Source of the DNA: Malaciobacter molluscorum LMG 25693
GTDB lineage: Bacteria > Campylobacterota > Campylobacteria > Campylobacterales > Arcobacteraceae
Assembly: GCF_003544935.1 (NCBI RefSeq)
Contig: NZ_CP032098.1
Coordinates: 992,001-1,056,000 of the forward strand
Length of the DNA stretch: 64,000 bases
Direction of reading: 5' to 3'
The notes below the pieces were generated by a model. The model did no database searches. It was not told where the DNA came from and saw only the letters and a list, made by a program, of their open reading frames with translations. The translations under genes were made by a program, and so were the position numbers. This document shows positions 9,552 to 18,480 of the stretch, piece after piece (the first letter of the stretch is position 1; each line of letters begins with the position of its first letter).

Positions 9552-9991
9552 GAAAAGCGATTCTTACAATAGGAAATACATTAAGAGGTGACGATGGAGT
9601 CACTACATATTTAGGAAAGCTAATTGAGGCTGAAGATTCTTTAGATTGGGAAATATTTTATGGAGAAGATGTACCTGAGAGTCAATTTCATAAAATTAGA
9701 GAATTTAATCCTGATTTAGTTGTGGTTGCAGATGCAATAACGGGAATGAGAATAGGACAAGTGGAAGTTATTGATATAAGTAATGATGTAGATTACATGT
9801 ATTCAACACATAATCTTCCGGCTCCGATATTAATGAGTTATTTAAAAGGATTTTGTAAAAGCGTTCTTTTTTTAGGACTTACAGTAGATTTAGAAAATGT
9901 ATTAGAGGTTAATGAGAATATATCAAAAGAAGCTCAAGTCACTGCAGAAAGTGCTTTGAAAAAGGTTCTTGAGATTGATTCGATTTTTTGA
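9548..9991 (+). CDS. hycI: HycI-like hydrogenase maturation endopeptidase
   Basis: A 147-residue protease of the HybD/HycI (M52) family that cuts the C-terminal tail of the nickel-loaded large subunit. The start TIGNTLRGDDG contains the nickel-sensing aspartate, DAITG near residue 60 holds the second acidic ligand and the THNLP segment the histidine. I chose ATG 9548 because it overlaps the hycH stop and starts exactly where the family begins; a longer frame from 9485 would add 21 unrelated residues. Its expected substrate is HyfG. Confidence 0.93.
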   Translation: MRKAILTIGNTLRGDDGVTTYLGKLIEAEDSLDWEIFYGEDVPESQFHKIREFNPDLVVVADAITGMRIGQVEVIDISNDVDYMYSTHNLPAPILMSYLKGFCKSVLFLGLTVDLENVLEVNENISKEAQVTAESALKKVLEIDSIF

Positions 9992-10019
9992 TGATAATAA
10001 TTAAGGGAAGGAATAAATT

Positions 10020-10874
10020 ATGTTATCACCAGCAGATACAGCACAGTCGTTATTTAGTGGAATGGATCATAAAGCAAAAATGCCAATAATTAGTATTATA
10101 TTTTTATCTATTATGGCAGGTGGTTCAATAGCAATGGGTGATATCTTTTGGGCTCACTCAACAGTTGGCGTTGCCAAAGCATCTTCTCCTGGAATTGCAA
10201 ACTTCATTGGAGGTGTTGCCTTTTCAGTAGGACTTATGATGGTTGTTTTTTTTGGAGGACATTTATTTACAAGTTCTTTGATGACAGGTGTTTCAACATT
10301 AGACCAAAAACTAACATTTTCGAAAATGATTGGTTATTGGATTATCGTTTGGATTTTTAATTTTATTGGAGCAGCATTAGTTGCTTATATGTATTATAAG
10401 TCACAGCTGCCTTTTAAATATGAAGGAGAAATATTACATCATTTTCTTGTATTAGGAGTTGCAAAAAGTAGTTTATCTTTTGAAGCAGCATTTATAAGAG
10501 GAATATTTTGTAATGTTTTTGTATGTATGGCAGTTTGGGCTGCTACTGGTGCTTCTGATGCTGCAGGTAAAGTATTATCAATAGCATTTATTATTGCAGC
10601 ATTTGTTGGCTCTGGTTATGAACACGTTGTTGCAAATATGTTTATATTCACTGAAGCATTATTAGCAAAAGCATATTATTTACATGAAGTAGGAGGAACG
10701 CTTCAAGCATTGTCTCAACATGTAAATATTTCTATAGATAAATTGGAAGCATTGAGTTTTATAAAAATCTTCCCTAATAATTTATTACCAGTAACTTTGG
10801 GAAATATTGTTGGTGGATTATTTTTTGTTGGTGTAATTGGCTTTATGTCACATAAAACAGATATGAAAAAATAA
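10020..10874 (+). CDS. focA: FocA-type formate channel
   Basis: A 284-residue FNT-family channel with six hydrophobic segments. It should import formate for the hydrogenlyase, or balance formate across the membrane. Family features include GGSIAMGDIFWAHS near residue 35, GGHLFTSSLMTG near 80 and the SGYEHVVANMF motif near 198, which carries the central pore histidine. RBS GGAAGGA lies just upstream of the ATG. It sits between hycI and fdhF in the same operon, 28 bp after hycI and 13 bp before fdhF. Confidence 0.94.
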   Translation: MLSPADTAQSLFSGMDHKAKMPIISIIFLSIMAGGSIAMGDIFWAHSTVGVAKASSPGIANFIGGVAFSVGLMMVVFFGGHLFTSSLMTGVSTLDQKLTFSKMIGYWIIVWIFNFIGAALVAYMYYKSQLPFKYEGEILHHFLVLGVAKSSLSFEAAFIRGIFCNVFVCMAVWAATGASDAAGKVLSIAFIIAAFVGSGYEHVVANMFIFTEALLAKAYYLHEVGGTLQALSQHVNISIDKLEALSFIKIFPNNLLPVTLGNIVGGLFFVGVIGFMSHKTDMKK

Positions 10875-10887
10875 AAAGGTAAATATT

Positions 10888-13137
10888 ATGAAAGAAACAA
10901 ATGTTATTTGTCCTTATTGTGGGACAGGTTGCGGAATAAAATTAACTTCGCATGATAATAAAATAGTAAAAGTTACAGGTATCAAAGAAAATCCAGTGAA
11001 CGAAGGGCATTTATGTCTAAAAGGTTTATATGGATGGGATTATGTTGAATCAAAAGATAGATTAACAAAACCTCTAATTAGAAAAAAAGATGGTGTTTTT
11101 TCAAAAGAGGGAACTTTTGAAGAATCATCATGGGATGAAGCATTATCATTAGTTGTATCAAAAATGAAAGAAGCTAAAGAAGCATACGGACCAGATTCTA
11201 TTGTTGGGAACTTTTCTGCAAGATGTACTTTGGAAGAAAATTATTTAGCACAAAAATTCATGAGAGCAATTATTGGTACAAATAATGTTGATCACTGCGC
11301 AAGAGTTTGTCATGCACCAACAGTAGCCGGTCTGGCTAAAACAATTGGTAATGGTACAGCAACAAACAGTTTTACTGAATTTGAAGAACATACAAATTGT
11401 ATTATGATGATAGGTTCAAATCCAGAAAATGCACACCCAATTGCGGCTATGTATATACAAAGAGCTCTTAATAGAGGAGCAAAACTAATTGTAATTGACC
11501 CTATAAAAACTGAATTTGCACAAAAAGCAGATGTTCATATTCAACTTCCAGCTGAATATAATATTCCAATTATAAATGCATTAATTAATCATATAATTGC
11601 AAAAAATTTATATGATAAAGAGTTTGTAGAAAATTATACACATGGCTTTGAATATTTAAAAGAAGCTGTAAAAGAATATACTCCACAAAAAGTTTCTGAA
11701 ATGACAGGCGTTGATGCTTCTTTATTAATTAAAGCAGCAGAACTTTATGCTACAACAAGTCCTGCAGCAATTACTCATGGTATGGGAGTTACTCACTTCA
11801 ATCATGGTGTTGGTAATGTTTGCGATATTTCAAATATTATGTTAATAACTGGAAATATTGGTAAAGTTGGAGCTGGTGACTTACCATTAAGAGGTCAACA
11901 AAATGTACAAGGTGCCTGTGATATGGGTGTATTACCAAATATTTTTCCAAACTTAAAACTTGTTTCAAGTGCAGAAGATAAAGCATTTTTTGAAAAGTTA
12001 TGGGATTGTAAACAACCTTTAAGTACTGAAATTGGGATTCATAAAACAGAAGTACCTGATGCAATTATGGATGGAAGAGTAAAAGTATTTTATACAATAG
12101 GTGAAAATCCAGTTATGTCTGAACCAAATACAAATCACTTCTTAAAAGGTATATCAAAACTTGATTTTTATGTTGTTCAAGATATCTTTATGACAGAAAC
12201 TGCACTAAAAGCTGATGTTGTTTTACCAGCAGTTAGTGTTGGTGAAAAACAAGGATGTTATTTAAATGCTGAAAGAAGAGTGCAATTAAATGATAAAACT
12301 TTAGATCCAAAAGGTGAAGCTAAACAAGATTGGCAAATAATTTGTGAACTTGCAAAAAGATTTGGTGCAACTGATTTTAATTATGAAACACCTGAAGAAA
12401 TTTGGAATGAAGTAAGAGAAGCTGATCCAAGAAGATTTGGAGGAATTACTTATAAAAGGTTAAGAGAATTACCTGGTATTGCATGGCCTTGTCCTGATGA
12501 AAATCATCCTGGAACACCAAGTTTATATATGGATAAAAAGTTTTTTACAAAAGATAAAAAAGCAAATTTGGTACCTGTAATTTTTATTGATAATAAAGAT
12601 AATACAGCACAAGCAGAAGAAGATCTAAGAAAAGAGCTTAATATTCCAGAAAATTATCCTTGTATGGTAGGTTCTGTGGATGAAAAAATAGATGAAAAAT
12701 ATCCTATTTCTTTATTGACAACAAGAAAAGTTTATCAATATACAGTAGGAACAATGACAAGACGATCAAAAGCTCTTGAACAAGGTGGTGATTCACATGG
12801 ACCATCAGCAGAGATACATCCAGATTTAGCAAAAAGATATAATCTTAAAAATCATGACTTTATAAAAGTTGAGAGTAGATATGGATATATTGCAGTTTTA
12901 GTAGAAGTAACTGAAGTGGTTCCTGATAATACTATGCAAATGGCTTTTCACTATTGGGAAGGATTATGTAATGAATTGACAAGTGGTGGTTGGGATTATA
13001 TAACAAAAACTCCAACTTATAAAGCAGCAGTAAGAATGGAAAAAATTACTCAAGAAGAGTACAGTGATATTGTTACTCTTAAAAAAATGAAATTCAAAAC
13101 TTCAAAAATAATTTATGATGATTATCATCACGCTTAA
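10888..13137 (+). CDS. fdhF: Formate dehydrogenase H-type catalytic subunit, Cys form
   Basis: A 749-residue molybdenum or tungsten bis-MGD enzyme that oxidises formate to CO2 and feeds electrons to the hydrogenase. An N-terminal [4Fe-4S] motif is seen (C8, C11, C15, C43). The active-site segment HCARVCHAPTVAGL places Cys141 (codon TGT, 11308-11310) at the position of Sec140 in E. coli FdhF, followed by the conserved histidine. There is no in-frame TGA. The C-terminal molydopterin-binding domain is intact. There is no twin-arginine signal, so it is cytoplasmic, in line with a hydrogenlyase role. It is the last gene before a terminator. Confidence 0.95.
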   Translation: MKETNVICPYCGTGCGIKLTSHDNKIVKVTGIKENPVNEGHLCLKGLYGWDYVESKDRLTKPLIRKKDGVFSKEGTFEESSWDEALSLVVSKMKEAKEAYGPDSIVGNFSARCTLEENYLAQKFMRAIIGTNNVDHCARVCHAPTVAGLAKTIGNGTATNSFTEFEEHTNCIMMIGSNPENAHPIAAMYIQRALNRGAKLIVIDPIKTEFAQKADVHIQLPAEYNIPIINALINHIIAKNLYDKEFVENYTHGFEYLKEAVKEYTPQKVSEMTGVDASLLIKAAELYATTSPAAITHGMGVTHFNHGVGNVCDISNIMLITGNIGKVGAGDLPLRGQQNVQGACDMGVLPNIFPNLKLVSSAEDKAFFEKLWDCKQPLSTEIGIHKTEVPDAIMDGRVKVFYTIGENPVMSEPNTNHFLKGISKLDFYVVQDIFMTETALKADVVLPAVSVGEKQGCYLNAERRVQLNDKTLDPKGEAKQDWQIICELAKRFGATDFNYETPEEIWNEVREADPRRFGGITYKRLRELPGIAWPCPDENHPGTPSLYMDKKFFTKDKKANLVPVIFIDNKDNTAQAEEDLRKELNIPENYPCMVGSVDEKIDEKYPISLLTTRKVYQYTVGTMTRRSKALEQGGDSHGPSAEIHPDLAKRYNLKNHDFIKVESRYGYIAVLVEVTEVVPDNTMQMAFHYWEGLCNELTSGGWDYITKTPTYKAAVRMEKITQEEYSDIVTLKKMKFKTSKIIYDDYHHA

Positions 13138-13138
13138 T

Positions 13139-13162
13139 AAAAAAGAGGTTTTCCTCTTTTTT
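13139..13162 (+). terminator. Rho-independent terminator of the hyf-fdhF operon
   Basis: AAAAAAGAGG, a TTTT loop and CCTCTTTTTT form a perfect 10-bp stem just after the fdhF stop, with the T-run within and after the right arm. Confidence 0.85.
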
Positions 13163-13277
13163 ATTATTAAAAGTGCTTCTTTATAAAATTAATTATACAA
13201 TACCTCTTTAAGCTTCTAGTTAGAAGAGAAAGCTACTAAAACAAAGCTTTTTTATTAACTTACAAAAAAGGCAATTT

Positions 13278-13622
13278 ATGCAAAATACATTAAATAAAAC
13301 TGTTTTTATAAAATCAGATAAAATTGGTGAGGGTGAATTAGGTTTAATGCTTACAAAAGGTTTTTTAACTGCAATGAGTCAACAAGAAAACTTACCAGAA
13401 CAAATTATTCTTGTAAATAGTGCAATTTTACTAGCAACAGCAAATGAAAATGATGAAGTTTTAGCAATACTAAAAGATTTAGAAAAAAAAGGTGTAGAGA
13501 TTTATTCTTGTGGAACTTGTTTAGATTTTTATGTAAAAAGAGATGATTTAAAAGTTGGAAAAGCAGGTAATGCAAACGATATTATAAATGCACTTTTAAA
13601 TACAAATACTGTTAGTTTGTAA
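13278..13622 (+). CDS. yedF: YedF-like DsrE-family protein
   Basis: A 114-residue protein matching the C-terminal DsrE-like half of YedF, a family linked to selenium metabolism. Recognisable parts are GEGELGLMLTKGF near residue 18, the EILVNSAI-type strand near 42 and SCGTCLDFY near 78, whose two cysteines are typical of YedF. The N-terminal TusA/SirA-like domain of full-length YedF is absent. It lies 140 bp after fdhF, beyond a terminator, with its own putative -10 (TATACAAT near 13193), so it is likely a separate unit. Its true role, selenium or sulfur handling, is not shown by the sequence. Confidence 0.75.
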   Translation: MQNTLNKTVFIKSDKIGEGELGLMLTKGFLTAMSQQENLPEQIILVNSAILLATANENDEVLAILKDLEKKGVEIYSCGTCLDFYVKRDDLKVGKAGNANDIINALLNTNTVSL

Positions 13623-13627
13623 TAAAC

Positions 13628-13651
13628 AACTAAGAGCTAATGCTCTTAGTT
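13628..13651. terminator. Bidirectional terminator
   Basis: AACTAAGAGC, loop TAAT and GCTCTTAGTT make a perfect 10-bp stem between the convergent yedF-like gene and the EF-hand gene; it touches the stop codon of the latter. Confidence 0.85.
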
Positions 13652-14018
13652 ATTTATTATTCATCATACCCATACCTTTGCCTTGCTGCATACCCATACC
13701 TTGCCCTTTGTTTTTCATGTTGTTTTTCATTCTATCAAGTCTAAATTCAGTGAACTCTTCTTTTGTTATTTTTCCATCTTTGTTTTTATCCATAGATTCA
13801 AATGCTGGAGCATTTGCAGCATTTCTCATTGGCATGTTTTGTTGAGCTTTTTGTGTCATTCTGTCATTTCTAACTTTATAAAACTCCTCTGAAGTAATAA
13901 CTCCATCATTATTTAAATCAAATGAACTAAATGGCATTGGCCCTTTATTTGGTGTATTTTGGGCAACTAAAAATGAACAAAGTGCTACACTTATTGCAGC
14001 AATTCTTAATGTTTTCAT
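13650..14018 (-). CDS. Secreted EF-hand calcium-binding protein
   Basis: A 122-residue protein with an N-terminal signal peptide (residues 1-19, ending near LVAQ) and two EF-hand loops, DLNNDGVITSEE at 34-45 and DKNKDGKITKEE at 77-88, both with all the expected acidic ligands. The C-terminal 25 residues are rich in Met, Gly and Gln. It is likely periplasmic. Its function beyond calcium binding is unknown. It stands alone between a terminator and the methyltransferase gene. Confidence 0.8.
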   Translation of the reverse strand: MKTLRIAAISVALCSFLVAQNTPNKGPMPFSSFDLNNDGVITSEEFYKVRNDRMTQKAQQNMPMRNAANAPAFESMDKNKDGKITKEEFTEFRLDRMKNNMKNKGQGMGMQQGKGMGMMNNK

Positions 14019-14080
14019 TGTTTATCCTTTGAATTTACTTAATCTAATTATAGCACTTGTATTTTAATGAATATTTAATA

Positions 14081-14599
14081 TTATGTTTTATAAACATAAA
14101 TTGTAGTATTAATAAATGATTTGTCTTTTATAATTTTTTTAGGTTTTATATTTCTAAAAGCAAAAGTATTGCTTATTATTGTAGTATTTATTTGATCTTC
14201 AAATAGCTTATTTTCGAGTTTTTTCATACCCTTGGGATATAAATAGCATATTAAATCACAATTTTTTAAATCTTGTTTTAGAAAATCTTTTTTATAAAAA
14301 TATAAATTTTTTATTCTCAATATATATTTTAATATTAGTGAAACTAAAAAGGCAAAAAAAGATAATTCATATCCAATTACTTTTTTATTTGGAAAATTAA
14401 CAGCTAGAAATATTGCAAGTGTTCCAAAACCTGAACCTAAGTCAATAATTGTATCCTTTTGGGAATTTTGTAACATTGGTACAATTATATTTTTCACAGA
14501 TTTTGATGTTGGCATTGGAGAAATACCAATTCTTAAGGAACTAATAACAATAAATAAAATAATTATAAGTAGTGTTAAAAGTAAATAGTATTCAAACAT
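14081..14599 (-). CDS. Membrane-anchored class I SAM methyltransferase-like protein
   Basis: A 172-residue protein with an N-terminal membrane helix (about residues 4-24) followed by a Rossmann-type domain. DLGSGFGTLAIFLA near residues 55-68 is the glycine-rich SAM-binding motif I and GYELS near 77 supplies the acidic ribose ligand. The substrate is unknown. Its start directly abuts the end of trkA, so it is probably cotranscribed with the potassium uptake genes. The domain is short for a complete methyltransferase with a substrate-binding part. Confidence 0.75.
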   Translation of the reverse strand: MFEYYLLLTLLIIILFIVISSLRIGISPMPTSKSVKNIIVPMLQNSQKDTIIDLGSGFGTLAIFLAVNFPNKKVIGYELSFFAFLVSLILKYILRIKNLYFYKKDFLKQDLKNCDLICYLYPKGMKKLENKLFEDQINTTIISNTFAFRNIKPKKIIKDKSFINTTIYVYKT

Positions 14600-15259
14600 T
14601 TAACTTTCACTACAAATCTTTTTAAATAGATCTTGCATTATTTCACCTTTTCCTAATAATACAATTATATCATCTTTTCTTACTATATAATTTGGGTCAG
14701 GATTTATATTCCAAATACCTTCTGTTTTATAAGAAATTATTCTGATTTCATTATAATATTCTTCTATTTCTTTTATTGATCGAGATATTACTTTTTTATT
14801 TGCTAAAAATTTTACCATTTTTACACTATTACTTAAATCTATCTCATCAACAGTTATATTTTGTACAAGTTTTTTAACAAGAAGTCTTCCTGCAAGTTTT
14901 TCAGGATATATTACTTTAAATGCACCAATTTTTGATAATATCTCACCATGAATAGAAGTAATCGCTTTTGCAATTATATTTTTATTATTTAAATCTTTTA
15001 AAGCCATAACTGTCAAGATACTTGATTCTATATTTTCACCAATACTTACAATAACTGTATTTAAATTATATATTCCTACTTCTTCTAAAGCATGTTTTTT
15101 TGTACTATCTATTACAAATGCATTGTCAACATATTCACTTATTTCTTGAACTTTTGCTTCATCATTATCTACAGCAATTACTGTATGTTTTAATCTTGAA
15201 AGTGATTTGGCTATATAAAATCCAAATTTCCCAAGTCCTATAATAGCTACTGTTTTCAT
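14600..15259 (-). CDS. trkA: TrkA/KtrA-type potassium uptake regulatory subunit
   Basis: A 219-residue cytoplasmic protein with one RCK_N domain (GLGKFGFYIAKSL nucleotide motif at 8-20, acidic VDND near 33) and one RCK_C domain (about 140-219). It gates the TrkH-type channel in response to nucleotides. The single RCK pair makes it closer to KtrA or CglK-type proteins than to the double-length E. coli TrkA. Its ATG overlaps the trkH stop by 4 bp. Confidence 0.9.
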   Translation of the reverse strand: MKTVAIIGLGKFGFYIAKSLSRLKHTVIAVDNDEAKVQEISEYVDNAFVIDSTKKHALEEVGIYNLNTVIVSIGENIESSILTVMALKDLNNKNIIAKAITSIHGEILSKIGAFKVIYPEKLAGRLLVKKLVQNITVDEIDLSNSVKMVKFLANKKVISRSIKEIEEYYNEIRIISYKTEGIWNINPDPNYIVRKDDIIVLLGKGEIMQDLFKKICSES

Positions 15260-16581
15260 ATAATTATCCTTCCTGTAGGGTATTTAAAATGTTTTGTTTT
15301 TGCTTTTCCTATAAGTGCTAATCCAAAGGCAAACACTCCTAATCTTCCTGCAAGCATTAAAATAATAATTACTGCTTTTCCAAAAGTATCAAATTGTTGA
15401 GAAAAACTTAAAATTCCACCATTTCCTGTTGAAACTCCAACTGTCCCAAAAGCAGAAACAACTTCAAAAAGTGTTTTTAGCAATGGCAGTTTTTGTGTCT
15501 CTATTAAAATTAATGCAGATAATAGAACAAAAAATGATGAACACATTATTATTGCAAGTGCTTTATTTATAAGTTTTTGGTCTATAGTTCTTTTAAAAAT
15601 ATTTGGTTGTTGATTACTCTCTTTTAAAATATAGATTACTGTGATTATTAATATAGCAACGGTAGTTATTTTCATTCCTCCTGCTGTACTTCCTTGTCCT
15701 CCTCCAATCATCATAAATAAAGATGAAAAAAATAAAGAAGAGTCTTTTAATGAACTAATATCAATACTATTAAATCCACTTGTTCTAAAATTTATTGATA
15801 AAAAAAATGAGTTCAATAACTTTTGATAAAAAGTCATATTCCCAAAAGTATTTTTATTATTCCACTCAATTGATAAAAATAAAATCATTCCAAAAATAAT
15901 TAAAAATATTGTTCCATATATCATGATTCTAGTATGAATAGAGAACCTTTTAGATATTTTTCTATTTTCATATATTTCAATCAATACAAAATAACCTAAT
16001 CCTCCAAATATTACTAAAAAAGATATAATTGTAAGTACAAGTGTATTATTCTGAAAATCCATTAAACTATTAGGAAACAATGAAAATCCAGCATTATTAA
16101 AAGCACTAATACTATGAAAAATTCCATACCAAATTGAATCTAATAAAGGATACTTTTCATAAAAGCCAAATGATAGAAAAATTGCACCAATTAATTCAAT
16201 TATTAAAACTATTAATATGATTTTTTTTACAAAAGAACTTACATGTAAATCAGGTAAATCTAAAGACTCTTTCATAGCTCTTTTTTCATTAATAGTAAGT
16301 CTGTTTCTAATAAAAATATAAAAAATAACCACTAATGTCATATATCCAATTCCACCACATTGAATAAGTATCAGTATTGAAATTTCTCCTAAGAGAGTAA
16401 AGTTATCAGATGTACTTGTAACTATTAGTCCTGTCACACAAGTAGCACTAGCTGAAGTAAAAATTGCATCTATAAATGATAATTCACCTTTATGGCATAT
16501 TGGTAAACTTAAAAATAATCCACCAAATACAATTATAATTACATAACCTAAAAAGATGTTTCTTACATATTTATAACCCAT
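15256..16581 (-). CDS. trkH: TrkH/KtrB-type potassium transporter
   Basis: A 441-residue membrane protein of the Trk/Ktr/HKT family that moves K+ across the inner membrane. Repeated pore loops are visible: SATCVTGL near residue 46, SAFNNAGFS near 157, FRTSGFNS near 263 and SAFGTVGVSTGN near 380, with the expected glycine in each filter. It overlaps the kdpE-like gene by one base and trkA by four, indicating a single operon with the two-component genes upstream. Confidence 0.92.
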   Translation of the reverse strand: MGYKYVRNIFLGYVIIIVFGGLFLSLPICHKGELSFIDAIFTSASATCVTGLIVTSTSDNFTLLGEISILILIQCGGIGYMTLVVIFYIFIRNRLTINEKRAMKESLDLPDLHVSSFVKKIILIVLIIELIGAIFLSFGFYEKYPLLDSIWYGIFHSISAFNNAGFSLFPNSLMDFQNNTLVLTIISFLVIFGGLGYFVLIEIYENRKISKRFSIHTRIMIYGTIFLIIFGMILFLSIEWNNKNTFGNMTFYQKLLNSFFLSINFRTSGFNSIDISSLKDSSLFFSSLFMMIGGGQGSTAGGMKITTVAILIITVIYILKESNQQPNIFKRTIDQKLINKALAIIMCSSFFVLLSALILIETQKLPLLKTLFEVVSAFGTVGVSTGNGGILSFSQQFDTFGKAVIIILMLAGRLGVFAFGLALIGKAKTKHFKYPTGRIII

Positions 16582-17273
16582 TAATCTTCTTTATTACTAC
16601 AAAACCTATATCCAACACCTGAGATAGTTTTTATATATTTAGGTCTTGTACTATCTTCTTCTATTTTTTTTCTTAATATATTTACATATGTTCTTAAGTA
16701 TTGCATTTCATTTTGATAACCTGTACCCCAAACTTCATTTAAAGTCTGTTTATGAGTTAATGTTTTATTTGCATTTAAAATAAAATATTTAAGTAAATCG
16801 TACTCAATTGGTGTTAGTTTCAGTATTTCATCTTTTAAACTTATATCTCTTGTAGAAATATTTAATTGTAGTTCTCCACAATTGTATATATCTGAAATAT
16901 TTTCATTTTGTATATTTCTTCTTAGATTTGCTCTAATTCTAGCAAGTAATTCTTTTACCGAAAAAGGTTTAGTAATATAATCATCTGCTCCTGCATCTAA
17001 AGTAGAGATTATCTCTTTTTCATCATCTCTTGCTGTTAATACAATAATAGGAACTTTTGAAATCTCTCTTATATTTCTAATAAACTCTTTTCCATCCCCA
17101 TCAGGTAATCCTAAATCTACAATTAATAAATTTGGATTATGACTTAAATACATTACCATTGCATTTTTTTTACTTTCACTTGAAATAAAATTAAAATCAT
17201 ACTCTTTAAAAGTCTCTTCTAAAAGCTTTCTTACTGAAGAATCATCTTCTATTATATGTATTAGTTCTTTCAT
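16581..17273 (-). CDS. kdpE: KdpE-like response regulator
   Basis: A 230-residue OmpR-family regulator. The receiver domain (1-120) has acidic residues near 10-11, phospho-acceptor D53 in IVDLGLPDGDG and K102 in ITKPFS; a winged-helix DNA-binding domain follows (about 130-228). It is KdpE-like by similarity and because its partner kinase has the KdpD membrane domain. Since trkH and trkA follow with overlaps, it likely regulates this uptake system. No kdpABC genes are in the window. Confidence 0.88.
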   Translation of the reverse strand: MKELIHIIEDDSSVRKLLEETFKEYDFNFISSESKKNAMVMYLSHNPNLLIVDLGLPDGDGKEFIRNIREISKVPIIVLTARDDEKEIISTLDAGADDYITKPFSVKELLARIRANLRRNIQNENISDIYNCGELQLNISTRDISLKDEILKLTPIEYDLLKYFILNANKTLTHKQTLNEVWGTGYQNEMQYLRTYVNILRKKIEEDSTRPKYIKTISGVGYRFCSNKED

Positions 17274-18298
17274 TATAATTTCGCTTTTTTATTAACAGGT
17301 AAATCAACTTCTATTAACATACCTCTATTTTTGTGAGATGCTTTTATCTCTCCACCATGTAGTTTTACAATATTTTTACATATTGCTAATCCTATACCAC
17401 TTCCTGAAATATCATTTGTATCTTCTAATCTATAAAATTTATCAAATATATTTCTTAATTTCTTTTTATTTATAAATTCACTTTTATTAAATACTGTGAT
17501 TTTTATATATTCATCAAAGTTTTCTATTTGCAATTCTATTCTTGTATTTGCTTTTGAATACTTAAATGCATTATCTAATAAATTAGTAATCAATTGAGTT
17601 AAAAGTGTATTATCACCCCAATATAAACCAAGTTCATCAAGTTCAATATCTAAACATTCTTCACTTTGTTTTTGTGAAAAATTTTCAATTGCAACTCCTA
17701 CAATATCTTCAAAATCACACCACTCATATTTTAATTTTATTCTTCCAGATAATCTTGTACTATCAAGTAAATTTGTAATTAATCTTTTCATTCTCAATGA
17801 AGCATAATTTATATCTTCAAGTAATTCTGTTTTTTTTAGTTCTGATAAGTCATCATTTGATAATAAAAGATTTGTAGTTCCATGAATTGTTGCAAGTGGT
17901 GTTCTTAAGTCATGTGATATTATATTTAAAAGACTTTCTCTTAGTTGATTTTGTTTTTTTTGACTATCTAATTTTTTTGATTGAAATGTAATAATCCCTC
18001 CTACAATAGCAAAAATTGCAAAAGTGATAAGATATAGTTCATTATGTACATTAAAACTATATAAAGGCGGAATATATAAAAAGTTTATACAAACAACACT
18101 AATAAGAGTGATAAAAAAAGTAGTCTTTATTTTTCCATGAATAGCAACATATATTACAGGAATAATATGAATTAATGTAATATTTATTATATCTAGATGT
18201 TGTCTAAAGATATGACTAACTACTGTTATAATTATCAAAATGATAATGGCTTGTACAAAATAGTTAAATTTTGTATATTTACTAATAATATTTTTCAT
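17273..18298 (-). CDS. kdpD: KdpD-like sensor kinase lacking the N-terminal Usp domain
   Basis: A 341-residue inner-membrane histidine kinase. Four closely spaced membrane helices (about 14-32, 36-54, 58-80, 86-106) form the DUF4118 domain of KdpD, then HisKA with H129 in NIISHDLRTPL and an HATPase domain to the end. The large N-terminal cytoplasmic KdpD/universal-stress domain (several hundred residues in E. coli) is missing, so sensing must use the membrane part or other inputs. It abuts the response regulator gene. Confidence 0.88.
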   Translation of the reverse strand: MKNIISKYTKFNYFVQAIIILIIITVVSHIFRQHLDIINITLIHIIPVIYVAIHGKIKTTFFITLISVVCINFLYIPPLYSFNVHNELYLITFAIFAIVGGIITFQSKKLDSQKKQNQLRESLLNIISHDLRTPLATIHGTTNLLLSNDDLSELKKTELLEDINYASLRMKRLITNLLDSTRLSGRIKLKYEWCDFEDIVGVAIENFSQKQSEECLDIELDELGLYWGDNTLLTQLITNLLDNAFKYSKANTRIELQIENFDEYIKITVFNKSEFINKKKLRNIFDKFYRLEDTNDISGSGIGLAICKNIVKLHGGEIKASHKNRGMLIEVDLPVNKKAKL

Positions 18299-18303
18299 AT
18301 ATT

Positions 18304-18384
18304 TTATGCTTTTATTAATTTTATTAACATAATAAATGTCAATAAAACTAAAATACCTAGCATAATATAGTTTGTTATTGACAT
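18304..18384 (-). CDS. KdpF-like 26-residue membrane peptide
   Basis: A short reading frame of 26 codons, preceded by AAGGAATAAT as ribosome binding site, and ending 5 bp before the kdpD-like start. The peptide is one hydrophobic helix (residues 5-21: NYIMLGILVLLTFIMLI) with a basic C-terminal end. Size, topology and position next to Kdp-type genes resemble KdpF, the single-span stabiliser of KdpFABC. No KdpA/B/C is encoded here, so a role with the TrkH channel or the kinase is only an inference. It could be non-functional, but the RBS and spacing argue otherwise. Confidence 0.55.
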   Translation of the reverse strand: MSITNYIMLGILVLLTFIMLIKLIKA

Positions 18385-18480
18385 ATTATTCCTTTTCTAT
18401 TTTATTAAATTATAATCTAATAAATTTAAAGAGGAAATCAAATATATCAATAAAATATAAAAATTTTATAAAAATTATAT

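Noticed and set aside
10888-13137. Possible selenocysteine codon in fdhF
   Set aside because: The frame is open throughout and the active-site codon is TGT, so no in-frame TGA or SECIS element needs to be invoked.
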